64,000 nucleotides of DNA. Origin: Chitinophaga vietnamensis. Its GTDB lineage: Bacteria > Bacteroidota > Bacteroidia > Chitinophagales > Chitinophagaceae. The translations under genes were made by a program, and so were the position numbers. The DNA is taken from the NCBI RefSeq assembly GCF_902167635.1, contig NZ_CABHMS010000001.1, forward strand, positions 992,001 through 1,056,000. Direction: 5' to 3'. Positions 37,109-48,002 of this stretch are shown piece by piece; position 1 is the first letter of the stretch, and each line of letters begins with the position of its first letter. The notes beneath the pieces are model-generated. The model searched no databases and was not told the origin of the DNA. It saw only the letters and a program-made list of their open reading frames with translations.

Positions 37109-38356
37109 ATGACGATCAGAAGTAAAATGATAATGATTCTCTTGCTGGTTGCAGTACAGTTTGCAGTAGCGAGCAAGCGTGGAACAGCAACGGTAGTAAG
37201 CAGCAGTTTTGCATCCCCCGACACTTCCGGCGGTTGCTACAGCGCTATCACAGAATCGAACGTAAACCCTTACGTATACAGCATTGCAGGCAACTGGCGC
37301 GTATCGCGTACCTATACCTACTACAGCACGCGCGCAGAAGGAGATACCATCTCCAATCTGAACAACAGTACCAACATCCGCCAGTATGGCGCCTTTCCAA
37401 CGTTCGTGCCCTTCTGGACACGGCAGGGAAACAGTTGGCAGGGATCAACAGATACCACCAAATGGGTATGGAATGCGGAGTCTACACTATTCAATACAAA
37501 AGGCTTCGAGCTGGAGAATAGAGACCCGCTGGGCCGTTACAATGCCGGACTGTATGGCTATGACAATGCCCTGCCCATTGCCGTGATACAGAATAGCCGT
37601 TACCGTGAGTCCCTCTTTGAAGGCTTTGAAGATTACGACTTCGGCAACAATAACTGCGATACATCCTGCTCCAATACCCGGGGATTTGACTTCTCACCCT
37701 TCAGGTCGAATTTCGATACCACCGCGCATACCGGCCGTTACAGCCTGCGCGTGAGTGGCGGCAGCAGCGTGGCCGTGAGTACATTCCTTACGCCCACGGA
37801 CGATCCGTCGTTTTCGTTCACCATCAATAAACAATTGAGTACCTGTACAACAGACTCTTTATTGAAGACGATACAATCCGATGCCCGCACATTGCTGCCT
37901 TCTTTTTCTCCGATCAATGGCAGCAGGTTGCTCGTGAGTGCATGGGTGAAAGAAGACCAGGATTGCAAATGCATCTCTTATACAAAAAATTCATTGACAG
38001 TAACCGCCGGCAATAATACCGTGGCTGCCACGCTGAAAGGCTCCATCATCGACGGCTGGCAGCGCTACGAGGCCATCGTAGACGTTCCTGCCAGCGGCAG
38101 TGTCTTCACCATCACCATGCAGGCAAACGGTACCAACGTTTTCTTCGACGATATCCGCGTGCATCCTTTCAATGGCAATATGAAGTCGTTCGTATACGAT
38201 CCTGTGTCATTAAGGCTGATGGCGGAACTGGATGAAAACAATTACGCCACCTTCTATGAATATGATGATGAGGGCACCTTGATCCGCGTGAAGAAAGAAA
38301 CAGAAAGAGGCATCAAAACCATTCGCGAAACACGCAGCGCATTGTTAAAAGAATAG
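37109..38356 (+). CDS. Exported carbohydrate-binding-like protein with RHS-type C-terminal tail
   Basis: 415 residues with a signal peptide (MIMILLLVAVQFAVA). The middle (about 200-370) includes a jelly-roll pattern ending TNVFFDDIRVHPFNGNMKSF, as in CBM-like modules. The C terminus carries an RHS/YD-like strand pair ATFYEYDDEGTLIRVKKETE, a motif that usually ends a repeat of RHS proteins. It looks like a detached RHS segment made as a separate protein, 8 bases after the preceding stop, so it may complete the shell of the complex. Confidence 0.6.
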   Translation: MTIRSKMIMILLLVAVQFAVASKRGTATVVSSSFASPDTSGGCYSAITESNVNPYVYSIAGNWRVSRTYTYYSTRAEGDTISNLNNSTNIRQYGAFPTFVPFWTRQGNSWQGSTDTTKWVWNAESTLFNTKGFELENRDPLGRYNAGLYGYDNALPIAVIQNSRYRESLFEGFEDYDFGNNNCDTSCSNTRGFDFSPFRSNFDTTAHTGRYSLRVSGGSSVAVSTFLTPTDDPSFSFTINKQLSTCTTDSLLKTIQSDARTLLPSFSPINGSRLLVSAWVKEDQDCKCISYTKNSLTVTAGNNTVAATLKGSIIDGWQRYEAIVDVPASGSVFTITMQANGTNVFFDDIRVHPFNGNMKSFVYDPVSLRLMAELDENNYATFYEYDDEGTLIRVKKETERGIKTIRETRSALLKE

Positions 38357-38360
38357 TATC

Positions 38361-39116
38361 GTGAGTATGAAGAGAACATTATTTTTCCTGGTCATTTACG
38401 CCCTTACGCCCTGGATCGTATCGGCGCAAAACAGCGATGACCGGTCATTGCAGCAGGCCGGCCAACTGTTGATCAAACTACAGCAACATATATTGGCTAC
38501 GCCGCAATCGTTCGATATGCGCTATACCTACGCTAACGAACACACGCCCGCCATCCTGCTTGATTCGCTGGAAGGTAAGATGACGGTGGCCGGAAAGTAC
38601 TACCGTTGCCTGATCCGCAATACAGAAACGATCCGGAATGATCACTATCATATTATCGTCTTCCACGACGACCGCCTGATATACCTCAGCGTGCCGCCAG
38701 CCATTGATACAGCTGCCATGCAGCCTTTGCAAATGCTGGAGAAGATGATGAAGCAACAACATATCGAGCGTTGCGAGATCGCCCGCAAAGGCCCGCAACA
38801 GACGATCCGGTTTATCTTCCCGAAAGATCAATTGTGTAAACGCATGGAGATGACGGTAGATACTGCTTCCTGGCAGATAAAAGATTTTACGTCGATCGTT
38901 AAAACCAGCACGCTGGTTGATGAGCAGGTGACGCTGGACAAGAGCTATGATGAGTATGCCATAGTGAAAACTACGTTCTCTCATTACGCGGCAGTGGCGC
39001 CATCAGCGCAGCTATTCGATGCAAGCAATTTCTTTTACAAAAGTGGAAAGGAATACAAGCCAGCAGCGGCCTTTCCCGATTATAAAATATTTATAGGTTC
39101 ACCCCAATTACAATAA
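38361..39116 (+). CDS. Small exported protein of the RHS operon
   Basis: 251 residues with a signal peptide (MKRTLFFLVIYALTPWIVSA). The pattern of strands and a basic region (LEGKMTVAGKYYRCLIRN, RLIYLSVPPAID, PQQTIRFIFPKDQLCKRMEM) is loosely LolA-like, a lipoprotein-carrier fold, but no strong motif supports that. The stop overlaps the start of the RHS gene (TAATG), so it is translationally coupled to it and may be a chaperone or secretion helper. Function is not known. Confidence 0.5.
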   Translation: MSMKRTLFFLVIYALTPWIVSAQNSDDRSLQQAGQLLIKLQQHILATPQSFDMRYTYANEHTPAILLDSLEGKMTVAGKYYRCLIRNTETIRNDHYHIIVFHDDRLIYLSVPPAIDTAAMQPLQMLEKMMKQQHIERCEIARKGPQQTIRFIFPKDQLCKRMEMTVDTASWQIKDFTSIVKTSTLVDEQVTLDKSYDEYAIVKTTFSHYAAVAPSAQLFDASNFFYKSGKEYKPAAAFPDYKIFIGSPQLQ

Positions 39117-42100
39117 TGCTATTTATGATACCTATACCGAAAAGATTAACTGTATGGCTGATAGCAACTTTGCTCATGATCATGGGCCAACAGGCCATGG
39201 CGCAAACCGGAATAACGGTGCGGAAATCGCTCGATGGCGGCCAGAATGCGCTGGTGGCCAATGCTGCTATTACCGTACGTGACAGCGCCTATTTCAGTAC
39301 TACCGACAAAAGCAAACTGGATACGCCCTACCAGGTGCGCAATGTGATCTCCTTCAAAGTGAATGAGTCTGATACTGTGATGCCGCCATCGTCCTTTACG
39401 GCGAGCATTAATGTGTTGCTCACCTATAACTACTTTGACGCTACCAACGTGCAGCGCCAGGACACCATGATACAGGTCTTGTCCGTGAACTATGACTCCA
39501 CCAAGCCCTATCAGTCAAGGGCTTCATTTGCCTTTAGCGGCTGCCGGCAAGTGACCGCACAGGTGTTGTCGATCACCGTATCCAACCCGGCCGCCATGAG
39601 AGCGCTGATACTCGATAATGAAATGACCATCCTGCCGGTATATAAACTGGATCGTGTAGCCGATGCCGTTAAGAACCTTCGTTTTGCCAGCGTTACCACC
39701 AATCCTTTCGATAAGCTGACTGTCAATTGGGACGCTGTAACTGGCGCTGATGAATACGATCTCGAATGGACCTATATCGATTCCACCGCCCTGGGCCGCT
39801 ATGGCAGCCCTTTGAACCAGGTATTGCTCTTCCGTAACAACGCCACCCGCGTAACTGTGAAAGGCAATACCTATGATATCCCGATGTTGTATGACGATAG
39901 CGGCTTTCTCTTCATCCGTGTGCGCGCTGTACAGGCCAAAGGCCCCAAGGCGCGCTGGGCCACTATCTGGAGCTCGGAAGCGGCGGGCGCTGCGCCAGTA
40001 TCTTTCTCTTACGCCGGTCATGAACGGATGCTTAACTGGCAATCATCTGTGAGCTTCGCGGAAGAAGGCAAGCGCAAAGCCGTGATACAATATTTTGATG
40101 GCAGCCTGCGCAGCCGGCAAACCGTTACCAAAGATAATGTGACCAATACGGCCATCGTTGCAGAAACGTATTACGATTACCAGGGGCGACCGGCGATACA
40201 GGTATTGCCTGCGCCATCGCTCAGTTCTATCATCAGGTATTCCCGCAACTTCAACACCGGCGCCAACAGCGCGGAGTATGACCGTAACCGTTATGACCGC
40301 CTGCCCAGCACACCGGATTCTATCCTGAAGATGAGCGCCGATTCTATGAGCGTGTTCAGTGGCGCAGCGCAATATTATTCTGCGGCCAATCCATCCAGCG
40401 GCGCAGGAGCGGACCGTTTCATTCCGGACGCACAAGGCTATGCCTTTACCGAAACGGAATACACACAGGATAATACCGGCCGTATCAGCCGTCAGAGCGG
40501 CGTTGGGGCGAACTATAAACTTGGCAGCGGACAGGAAACGAAATACACTTACGGCGCTGCTAAACAAAATGAGCTGGATGCCATCTTCGGTACCGAAGCG
40601 GGCGATGAAACGCACTATTTCAAAAATACGGTGCAGGATGCCAATGGTCAGCTGTCTGTAAGTTATGTGGATATGCACGGCAGAACCATCGCTACCGCGC
40701 TGGCAGGCTCTCCGGACAATGGCAGTCTTACAGACCTTACCAATAAGAACAGTGTAACGGTAACGGATACACTCTCCGGCGTCACCGATAACATGGTGCA
40801 GGATCTGGTGATGACCATCAAGAAAACGCAGCAGGTAGAAGCCCGTGGCGATTATCTGTTCAGTTATTCATTGGTACCGCCGGTATTGCAGAAGAAAGAT
40901 TGTAACAACAATAATATTTGTTATGTAGGTAAATATGAGCTGGAGATAAAGATCACTGATGATGCCTACAATCAGCGGCTGGCGGGCAAGTTCCCGACGG
41001 ATACTATCATCCGGAACTTCAGCAGCCCTGCGGCGGTGATCCCCGACTGTACTGCACCACAGCCGATCCAGGTGAGCTTTACACTGAACCTGCCCAAAGG
41101 TAATTACGAGATCACCAAAACGCTGCGCATCAGTCGCGAAGCGATGGATACCTATCGCGACAGCTTCTACCTGAAAAGTAATCTTTGTACAACACTCGCA
41201 CAGTTTGTACAGCAGCGGGCTAACGTATACGGCAATACGAATTGCGCACCGGATTGCGCTTCCTGCCTGGCCAGGATCGGCAGTTATCAGTCCTTCCAGG
41301 ATAGTTATATTGCTGCTGCTGGTATTGCTCCCGCTGATTCTTCCAGTTATCGTGGCCAGATATTGAAAGCCTATAATGATGCAGTAGACGCCTGCAATGC
41401 GCTTTGCAAGAAAAGCAATACGGCAGACGATATCCGCAAAACCATGCTGATGGATATTTCAGCGCCTTCAGGTCAGTACGCAAAGGTGGCAGATAGCGCT
41501 TACAAGTATTCCATCTTCTTCAATAACAAAGGAAATACTCTCCCGGCGTTCCGCAATAGCAGTATCACTTATCTGAATGCTGCCGGTCAGCCAGACCAGG
41601 TATATGATGAAAATTCAGGTACTTATGTACTGCCTCAGAACCTGCAACCCAAGCAGTTTTCGGACAAGTTCAATCCGGCCTGGGCCAATGCCTTGTTGCC
41701 TTACCATCCGGAATACCAGCGCTTGCTGGCATACGAATCCTACAAGCCCAGTTATAACTACGACCTGCAGATGCAGGCGATAGATAATTTCAACGATGCC
41801 AGTGCAGCAGGGTTCCTGAACCCTTTGGGCGACGCCAATGATCCGTACCCCATCAACCTGCAGGATTCGATGATCAATCTGTCGACTACTTTCAAGAGCA
41901 ACATCGCTGGCAAATTGAGCAACTACCGCAACAGCGGCCGTTCTATATGGGCCATCGCGATGATGAGCGTGCTTTGCCCGAATGGCGGTAACAGCTGCGC
42001 TGCCAATTATGCGAGTCAATATCCCGGTATTAATACCAGTACTATCTGTAATGGCGACCTGAATATGATCTGGCGCGCCTTCCGTGAGTTATACTTACAA

Positions 42101-45100
42101 GCCAAGCGCGATTACGTTCAAACCCTGATCATGTCGGTGCCAGGCCCTTCTCCCAGCGATACGGTGGGGGGCAAACAGCTGATATTTATGAATACAGATG
42201 TTGCGCTCAACAATTATGGCCTTGGCAATCCCGCGAGCATACCTTCGCAAGCACAAGCGCAGGCCCAGGGTAATGATAGTATCAATAAATGGGTAGATGC
42301 CAACTGTCGCGCGAATGTAGATAACTGGAAACGTCAGTTGTCTGCCTGCACCAATTATAGTGATGCTGCGTTGACAGAGATCACCAATGCCTTGCTGGCG
42401 GTATGTAAAGATGGTGGAGATATAGATCATCTCTATGGCGCCAGTACGGTGAAGCCCTCCAGTACAGCCACTTTGCGGTCTTTCGAAGATGTGATCAGGG
42501 ATTACAATAGCCGCAACGGGATTGCACTGAGCGCGCAATGTAATCCGCTGCTGGTGAACATGCCGGCGCCGTACGACAAACAACCAGCGTTGGCGGACAA
42601 GATGATCATCTCCAAACCCGCTCCCTGTGAGTGCGAGCGTTTGAGTAATTTGAAACTGGAGTTTAATAATTATCGTCAACCCGCGGATGTCAATCTCTCT
42701 GCCTACCTGTTGCGTACGCGTCAGCTGGTGATCACGCAAAGCCTGCTGGACAGCCTGTCCAGCGCTTGCACGCCCGGCTCCGGATGTACTTTCCAGGAAA
42801 GAGCGATCACGCTGCCGGCGGCCCTGCAATGCAATGCCACCAGCAGTTGCGCTACCTGCGCCACCGTGACTACCTCCTATAACAATTATGTTGCTGCTTA
42901 CCCGGGCATGCTGCCTGCAAAGATCGATACCACCGATGCGCAACATGTGAATAACCGTTTGTTTGCTACCTACATGAACAACAGGCTGGGGCTGGGCAAA
43001 GAAGCCTGGCAATATCTTGCGTTCATGGACAGTTGCACGCGTGTAGGATATGATTCTGTTTCTGTATGTAATTCAGTGCAGACTTACACCTATTTCACGG
43101 GCGCCGGCGGCGGCGCTACCTTCATGGCTGCCCGTGCGCAAATGGCTACACTGGCGGGAACGCCGGCATCCAACTACATTTCCAACGCTGGCATGACTAT
43201 CACGGATATGCGCCTTACCAAAGATAAAGGCTATATCATCGCCGGCGCAAAAATGGATGGTTCTCTCTACAAGCAAGCGTATGTGATCAAGACCGATGCG
43301 GCAGGTTATGTGCAGTGGGCAAAAGTTTATGATGGTGGTAGCGGTCAGGAGATCTTTACGAAGATCAAAGAAACGACGGATGGCGGATATATCGCTATCG
43401 GTAACACCACTTCGTATTCGGCTGTGGGCGCCTCTTCGCAGGCGGGCATGATCGCGAAGCTGGATCGTGGTGGTAATGTAACCTGGAGCAAGTCGATCAG
43501 CGCTGGTACTACCAATGGGGAAGATGGCCGTGATGTGATCCAGCTGAGCAATGGCAACTATGCCTTCTGTGGAGATTATAACGTGGCTGCCGGTACGGCC
43601 GACTGGATGGTGGGCGTGCTCAAATCCAATGGCGATTACCTGTGGACCAAGCAACTGGGCGAGCCAGGCAATGCAGAACTGGTATATCATGTTGTAGAGA
43701 ATAACGATACGCTGGTGGTGGCGGGCCTGGTAGTAGGGCAGTCGTATTATATCCCTGGCGTGATGAAGCTGGACCGCAATACCGGCGTCACGTATCAGAA
43801 AAACAAGTATACACGCGTCAGCGGAGATCGTAAGCATGATATCACCGGTCTGTTCAAAACGGCCACTGGCTATCGTATCACGGTGATGCAATCAGATAAC
43901 TGGGGCAGCTACAATGGCGACGCCGCTTACCTGGATATCAACAATGCCGGCGCTGCTACTGCCGGTTATCAATTGACGAAAGGCGGCAGTGGTAACACCT
44001 ATGGCCTCGCCTCGTTCTATGCGCCTGATGGCAGCATGTACCTGTCGCCATCTTTTGACATTACCACCCAGTCTTATTTTCTTTATAAGATCAACGCCAA
44101 TAACACAATAGCCTGGGCCAACCAGATCAACACTGCCTATGGCAGCGGCAACAGCATCGCGCGTATGGCCCTGAACGACGACAATACGATAGAGGCTGCG
44201 GGCCTCACTTTCAACCGTGGCGGCCTTTTCCACTTTGGTGTAAATGGCGCCAGCGGTTGTACAGATGTTCCTTTGTCGGTCACCAATAATGTAGACAGCT
44301 ACATGGATGCGGGGGCTTTTGCTTCCAGCTTTGTAGACCAGCCCATCGGCGTGGTGACGGCAGATTTCAAACTGGATGTGCAAGACAGTATTCCTTATGC
44401 CGGCAGTGAAAGCTGTGCGATCGGCACTTGTCGGTATTCCTATCGCGGGCCACTGCTTTGCAGCAGCAATACGGTGTTTGAGTCAACAGATCCGAATGTG
44501 ATCAATAACTGTTCTGATAATCCCTTCTTCGCAGCCAACGCCGGTAATGCGATGTACAATGCTTACCGCGATTCGCTGATCGGTTCCTTCAACCAGGATT
44601 ATGTGAACAGTTGCCTGCAAGCGGCTGCCAGGGAGAGTTTCACGCTCACGCACCAGTTAAGCGAATATCAATACACGCTCTACTACTATGATCAGGCGGG
44701 CAACCTGGTGAGAACGGTTCCTCCTGCCGGCGTGGTGGTGAATCGCTCCAAAGCCTGGCTGGATGGCGTGAAAGCCGCCAGGGCAGCCGGTCAGGTACAA
44801 ACGCCGGCGCATACGATGTCGACGGTATACCGCTATAATACGCTCAACCAGGTGGTGACACAGTTATCGCCTGATGGCGGCAAGAGCCGCTTCTGGTATG
44901 ACCGTCTGGGCCGGTTGGCGATCTCGCAGAATGCCAGACAGGCGCTTACTAACGCTTACAGCTATACGTTGTATGATGCCCTGGGAAGGATCACAGAGGT
45001 GGGAGAGATCAGCAGCAGCACTGCGATGTCTGATGCGATCAGCCGCGATGCCACTGCCTTGCAGACCTGGATCAACAATGCCGGCAACTCACGTGCCCAG

Positions 45101-47986
45101 ATTACACGCACCGTCTACGATGCAGCCAACTGGCCGGTAGGCGGCGGCATGCAGGTGGGTAACAATGTCCGTAACCGCGTGGCCTATAGCGCTGTATACG
45201 ACAAGGTGGCCGATACGGCTACGGGCAGCTATGCCAGCGCTACGTTTTACAGTTATGACATCCATGGTAATGTGGATACCCTGCTGCAAGACTATAAGAA
45301 AGGCGGTATGGCTGATAACTCCAACCGTTTGAAGAAGATCACTTATGACTATGATCTGATCAGCGGTAAGGTGAACGTGGTGTCTTATCAGTCCGGCCAA
45401 AGAGATGCGGTCTATCATCGCTATACTTATGACGCAGAGAATCGCATCACCAACGTGGAAACGAGCCGTGACAGCATCTACTGGGAAAATGATGCCTATT
45501 ACCAGTATTACAAACATGGCCCGCTATCGCGTGCAGTGATTGGTCAGCAGAAAGTACAGGGTCTCGATTACGCCTATACGCTGCAAGGCTGGCTGAAAGG
45601 CGTGAACAGCACCACCGCCACTGCCGCTTACGATATGGGCAGCGACGGGCAATCCAAATCATCTGCTGCCACCGACGCTTTCGGTTATGCGCTGCATTAC
45701 AATAACAGCGACTATCAGTCGATCAACACCGGAGTGAAGCCCTTTGCCAGCGCCTCGGTATCAGCAGGTTTCAAGCCGCTGTATAACGGCAACATCGCCG
45801 CGATGAGCATGCAGCTGCCAAAAGTAGGGGAGCCGCTGTTATATACCTATGGCTATGATGCGCTCAACCGCATCATCGCGATGGATGCCAACCGTACCTT
45901 CAACGCATCCACCAACACCTGGACGCCCACGGCCATCAATGATTTCAAAGAACGGGTATCTTATGATGCCAATGGCAATATACTTTCGTATAACCGTAAC
46001 GGTAATAACACCTTTGCCGGCAAGCCTTTGGGCATGGATAGTCTCACCTATAACTATGCCGCCGGTAAAAACCGGCTGGACTATATCAGAGACGTTGTCG
46101 CCGCCACCAACTATGGCAATGACATCGATAACCAATCGCCCGGCAACTACCGTTACGACAGCATCGGCAATATGACCAGCGATGTAGCCAACGGCGTCGA
46201 CAGCATCTACTGGACGGTGTACGGCAAGATCAGCAGGATCAAGAAGAGCAATGGCACTACGATCGACTATACCTACGATGTAGCGGGTAACCGCATCAGC
46301 AAGAACGTGAGCGGCGTACAGACCTGGTATGTACGGGATGCCAGCGGCAACGTGATGAGCGTATACACCCTCAAAGATCCCGCCGTCAACAATGGCCTGC
46401 CGATGCAGACAGAAGCCCACCTGTATGGCAGCAACCGCCTGGGTATGAGCACCTTGCCAGTGCTATCTGATGGCTCTGCGGTACCATCTGTAACAAGAAA
46501 TGGTATTCAAAAAGGAATTAATGTTACATTTACGAGAGGTAACAAGCTCTTTGAATTAAGCAACCACCTGGGCAACGTGCTGGCTACGGTCTCCGACCGC
46601 AGAACGGCCATATCCCTGGACGGTACCAACATCGACCACTATGAGCCGGTGATCACCAGCGCGCAGGAATACTATCCCTTTGGTTCCCTGATGCCAGGCC
46701 GCGGCGGGCATCTCAGCCCGGGAGGCTGGTCTTCGGGCAGCACTATCGTGAACGGTTATACGCTGCCTGAATCACTGACGGTATCTCAACGTAGTAGTAA
46801 TCAGCCATCGGAGTATGTAGCCACTACCACTATTGATTTTACTACTGGCTTTGATAGCAATGCTGGCGATAACTTTGATGCGTACCTTGCAGATGGGAGC
46901 TATGCCGGCGGAAGCAGTGGCGCGGGGAGTGTGGCGAATAGCGGAGGCGGTTATAGGTATGGGTTTAATGGGAAGGAGAATGATGGGGAGGTGAAAGGAG
47001 AGGGGAATGAGCAGGATTATGGAAAACGTGTTTATGATACTCGTATTGGCAAGTTCCTTAGTACTGATCCGCTTCAAGCTAAATACCCTAATCTGACACC
47101 ATATCAATTTGCATCTAATAGCCCTGTAGCTTTTATAGATGTTGACGGGTTAGAGAAATACCACTACACATTGACATTCGGAGAGCAGGGAGAATCTAAG
47201 ATTCAATTTAGTAATACAGAACATTTTTCTGAATGGCAATGGAAGCCCAAGTCTGGTGGTACAATGCTCGGTTTCCAACTGTGGGAGAAAGTAGAAGATC
47301 CTCGGAAGGAATATATAGTCGAATATTCATTCCCGGATTACTTGGTGGTTGGCGTTGCAGCTGAACCAGTTACTACTATATATAAAGCAACGTTTAAAAG
47401 CGAGAAGGAAGCACTAAACGTTAAAATGACCGACTTTGAAGGAGAAGAGAGGAAAGCTGAGTTTGCAAAAGGTTTGATGGCAGGAGTAGACATGCCAGGT
47501 ATTCCGGTTAGGCGTACTAGATTAACTCCCCGTACTTCCGTTGAAAGGAATACCTCTTCAATTCACTCCGGTAACCCAATTGCTGGAGAGCCTGCACGTA
47601 CTAAGTCAAACTATGCAAATTATGGTAGTGAATTTATTGGAGAAGGCACAAGGTCAGAACCAATTGCACGCGTAGGGCACACGACGGAATGGGCGCAGAT
47701 GACAGCAGCAGAGCGAAAGGCTTTTCAGCATAGTTATAGTCGTCATGCAGCAGAACTTGGATTGCCCAATTGGCGTCAAACTGAAGCAGCTAGTATGCAA
47801 AGGCAGTTTAATAAAAAAGTTAGCGAGATTAGGGCTGCTGGGGCTAACAATTTCTTTCATTCTTACGAGTTAGTAAATGGTAGGAGGGAGATGGTTAGTA
47901 GAACCGAGCCGGTGATAAATGGAGAACATTATTATTATTACGAAACCTTAAGCGGTAAATTTATAAGTGCAGGAAGAATGCCTTAG
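39116..47986 (+). CDS. 2956-residue RHS polymorphic toxin
   Basis: Signal peptide (LTVWLIATLLMIMGQQAMA), FN3-like segment near 190-290 (NWDAVTGADEYDLEWTYID), then a DUF6443-like stretch (about 305-365, ETYYDYQGRPAIQVLPAPSL). A long cysteine-containing region follows, and about 1362-1715 is a kelch/propeller-like insert (KGYIIAGAKMDGSLYKQAYV). RHS/YD repeats run from about 1860 to 2610. The RHS core signature is YGFNGKENDGEVKGEGNEQD (about 2614) and LSTDPLQAKYPNLTPYQFAS. After 2682 the sequence is AT-rich and unrelated to the second copy. The last about 105 residues contain AFQHSYSRHAAELGLPNW and end YETLSGKFISAGRMP, a putative toxin domain that I cannot name. Confidence 0.85.
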   Translation: MLFMIPIPKRLTVWLIATLLMIMGQQAMAQTGITVRKSLDGGQNALVANAAITVRDSAYFSTTDKSKLDTPYQVRNVISFKVNESDTVMPPSSFTASINVLLTYNYFDATNVQRQDTMIQVLSVNYDSTKPYQSRASFAFSGCRQVTAQVLSITVSNPAAMRALILDNEMTILPVYKLDRVADAVKNLRFASVTTNPFDKLTVNWDAVTGADEYDLEWTYIDSTALGRYGSPLNQVLLFRNNATRVTVKGNTYDIPMLYDDSGFLFIRVRAVQAKGPKARWATIWSSEAAGAAPVSFSYAGHERMLNWQSSVSFAEEGKRKAVIQYFDGSLRSRQTVTKDNVTNTAIVAETYYDYQGRPAIQVLPAPSLSSIIRYSRNFNTGANSAEYDRNRYDRLPSTPDSILKMSADSMSVFSGAAQYYSAANPSSGAGADRFIPDAQGYAFTETEYTQDNTGRISRQSGVGANYKLGSGQETKYTYGAAKQNELDAIFGTEAGDETHYFKNTVQDANGQLSVSYVDMHGRTIATALAGSPDNGSLTDLTNKNSVTVTDTLSGVTDNMVQDLVMTIKKTQQVEARGDYLFSYSLVPPVLQKKDCNNNNICYVGKYELEIKITDDAYNQRLAGKFPTDTIIRNFSSPAAVIPDCTAPQPIQVSFTLNLPKGNYEITKTLRISREAMDTYRDSFYLKSNLCTTLAQFVQQRANVYGNTNCAPDCASCLARIGSYQSFQDSYIAAAGIAPADSSSYRGQILKAYNDAVDACNALCKKSNTADDIRKTMLMDISAPSGQYAKVADSAYKYSIFFNNKGNTLPAFRNSSITYLNAAGQPDQVYDENSGTYVLPQNLQPKQFSDKFNPAWANALLPYHPEYQRLLAYESYKPSYNYDLQMQAIDNFNDASAAGFLNPLGDANDPYPINLQDSMINLSTTFKSNIAGKLSNYRNSGRSIWAIAMMSVLCPNGGNSCAANYASQYPGINTSTICNGDLNMIWRAFRELYLQAKRDYVQTLIMSVPGPSPSDTVGGKQLIFMNTDVALNNYGLGNPASIPSQAQAQAQGNDSINKWVDANCRANVDNWKRQLSACTNYSDAALTEITNALLAVCKDGGDIDHLYGASTVKPSSTATLRSFEDVIRDYNSRNGIALSAQCNPLLVNMPAPYDKQPALADKMIISKPAPCECERLSNLKLEFNNYRQPADVNLSAYLLRTRQLVITQSLLDSLSSACTPGSGCTFQERAITLPAALQCNATSSCATCATVTTSYNNYVAAYPGMLPAKIDTTDAQHVNNRLFATYMNNRLGLGKEAWQYLAFMDSCTRVGYDSVSVCNSVQTYTYFTGAGGGATFMAARAQMATLAGTPASNYISNAGMTITDMRLTKDKGYIIAGAKMDGSLYKQAYVIKTDAAGYVQWAKVYDGGSGQEIFTKIKETTDGGYIAIGNTTSYSAVGASSQAGMIAKLDRGGNVTWSKSISAGTTNGEDGRDVIQLSNGNYAFCGDYNVAAGTADWMVGVLKSNGDYLWTKQLGEPGNAELVYHVVENNDTLVVAGLVVGQSYYIPGVMKLDRNTGVTYQKNKYTRVSGDRKHDITGLFKTATGYRITVMQSDNWGSYNGDAAYLDINNAGAATAGYQLTKGGSGNTYGLASFYAPDGSMYLSPSFDITTQSYFLYKINANNTIAWANQINTAYGSGNSIARMALNDDNTIEAAGLTFNRGGLFHFGVNGASGCTDVPLSVTNNVDSYMDAGAFASSFVDQPIGVVTADFKLDVQDSIPYAGSESCAIGTCRYSYRGPLLCSSNTVFESTDPNVINNCSDNPFFAANAGNAMYNAYRDSLIGSFNQDYVNSCLQAAARESFTLTHQLSEYQYTLYYYDQAGNLVRTVPPAGVVVNRSKAWLDGVKAARAAGQVQTPAHTMSTVYRYNTLNQVVTQLSPDGGKSRFWYDRLGRLAISQNARQALTNAYSYTLYDALGRITEVGEISSSTAMSDAISRDATALQTWINNAGNSRAQITRTVYDAANWPVGGGMQVGNNVRNRVAYSAVYDKVADTATGSYASATFYSYDIHGNVDTLLQDYKKGGMADNSNRLKKITYDYDLISGKVNVVSYQSGQRDAVYHRYTYDAENRITNVETSRDSIYWENDAYYQYYKHGPLSRAVIGQQKVQGLDYAYTLQGWLKGVNSTTATAAYDMGSDGQSKSSAATDAFGYALHYNNSDYQSINTGVKPFASASVSAGFKPLYNGNIAAMSMQLPKVGEPLLYTYGYDALNRIIAMDANRTFNASTNTWTPTAINDFKERVSYDANGNILSYNRNGNNTFAGKPLGMDSLTYNYAAGKNRLDYIRDVVAATNYGNDIDNQSPGNYRYDSIGNMTSDVANGVDSIYWTVYGKISRIKKSNGTTIDYTYDVAGNRISKNVSGVQTWYVRDASGNVMSVYTLKDPAVNNGLPMQTEAHLYGSNRLGMSTLPVLSDGSAVPSVTRNGIQKGINVTFTRGNKLFELSNHLGNVLATVSDRRTAISLDGTNIDHYEPVITSAQEYYPFGSLMPGRGGHLSPGGWSSGSTIVNGYTLPESLTVSQRSSNQPSEYVATTTIDFTTGFDSNAGDNFDAYLADGSYAGGSSGAGSVANSGGGYRYGFNGKENDGEVKGEGNEQDYGKRVYDTRIGKFLSTDPLQAKYPNLTPYQFASNSPVAFIDVDGLEKYHYTLTFGEQGESKIQFSNTEHFSEWQWKPKSGGTMLGFQLWEKVEDPRKEYIVEYSFPDYLVVGVAAEPVTTIYKATFKSEKEALNVKMTDFEGEERKAEFAKGLMAGVDMPGIPVRRTRLTPRTSVERNTSSIHSGNPIAGEPARTKSNYANYGSEFIGEGTRSEPIARVGHTTEWAQMTAAERKAFQHSYSRHAAELGLPNWRQTEAASMQRQFNKKVSEIRAAGANNFFHSYELVNGRREMVSRTEPVINGEHYYYYETLSGKFISAGRMP
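44691..47146 (+). repeat. Direct repeat copy A (RHS core of the full-length gene)
   Basis: Homologous to 48594-51049 at a constant offset of 3903 bases with no net indel. Many differences are at synonymous third positions. It covers the YD repeats and the RHS core up to the DVDGLE/DLDGAE motif, where similarity stops. Confidence 0.93.
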
Positions 47987-48002
47987 TTAATAATTTTATC
48001 AT

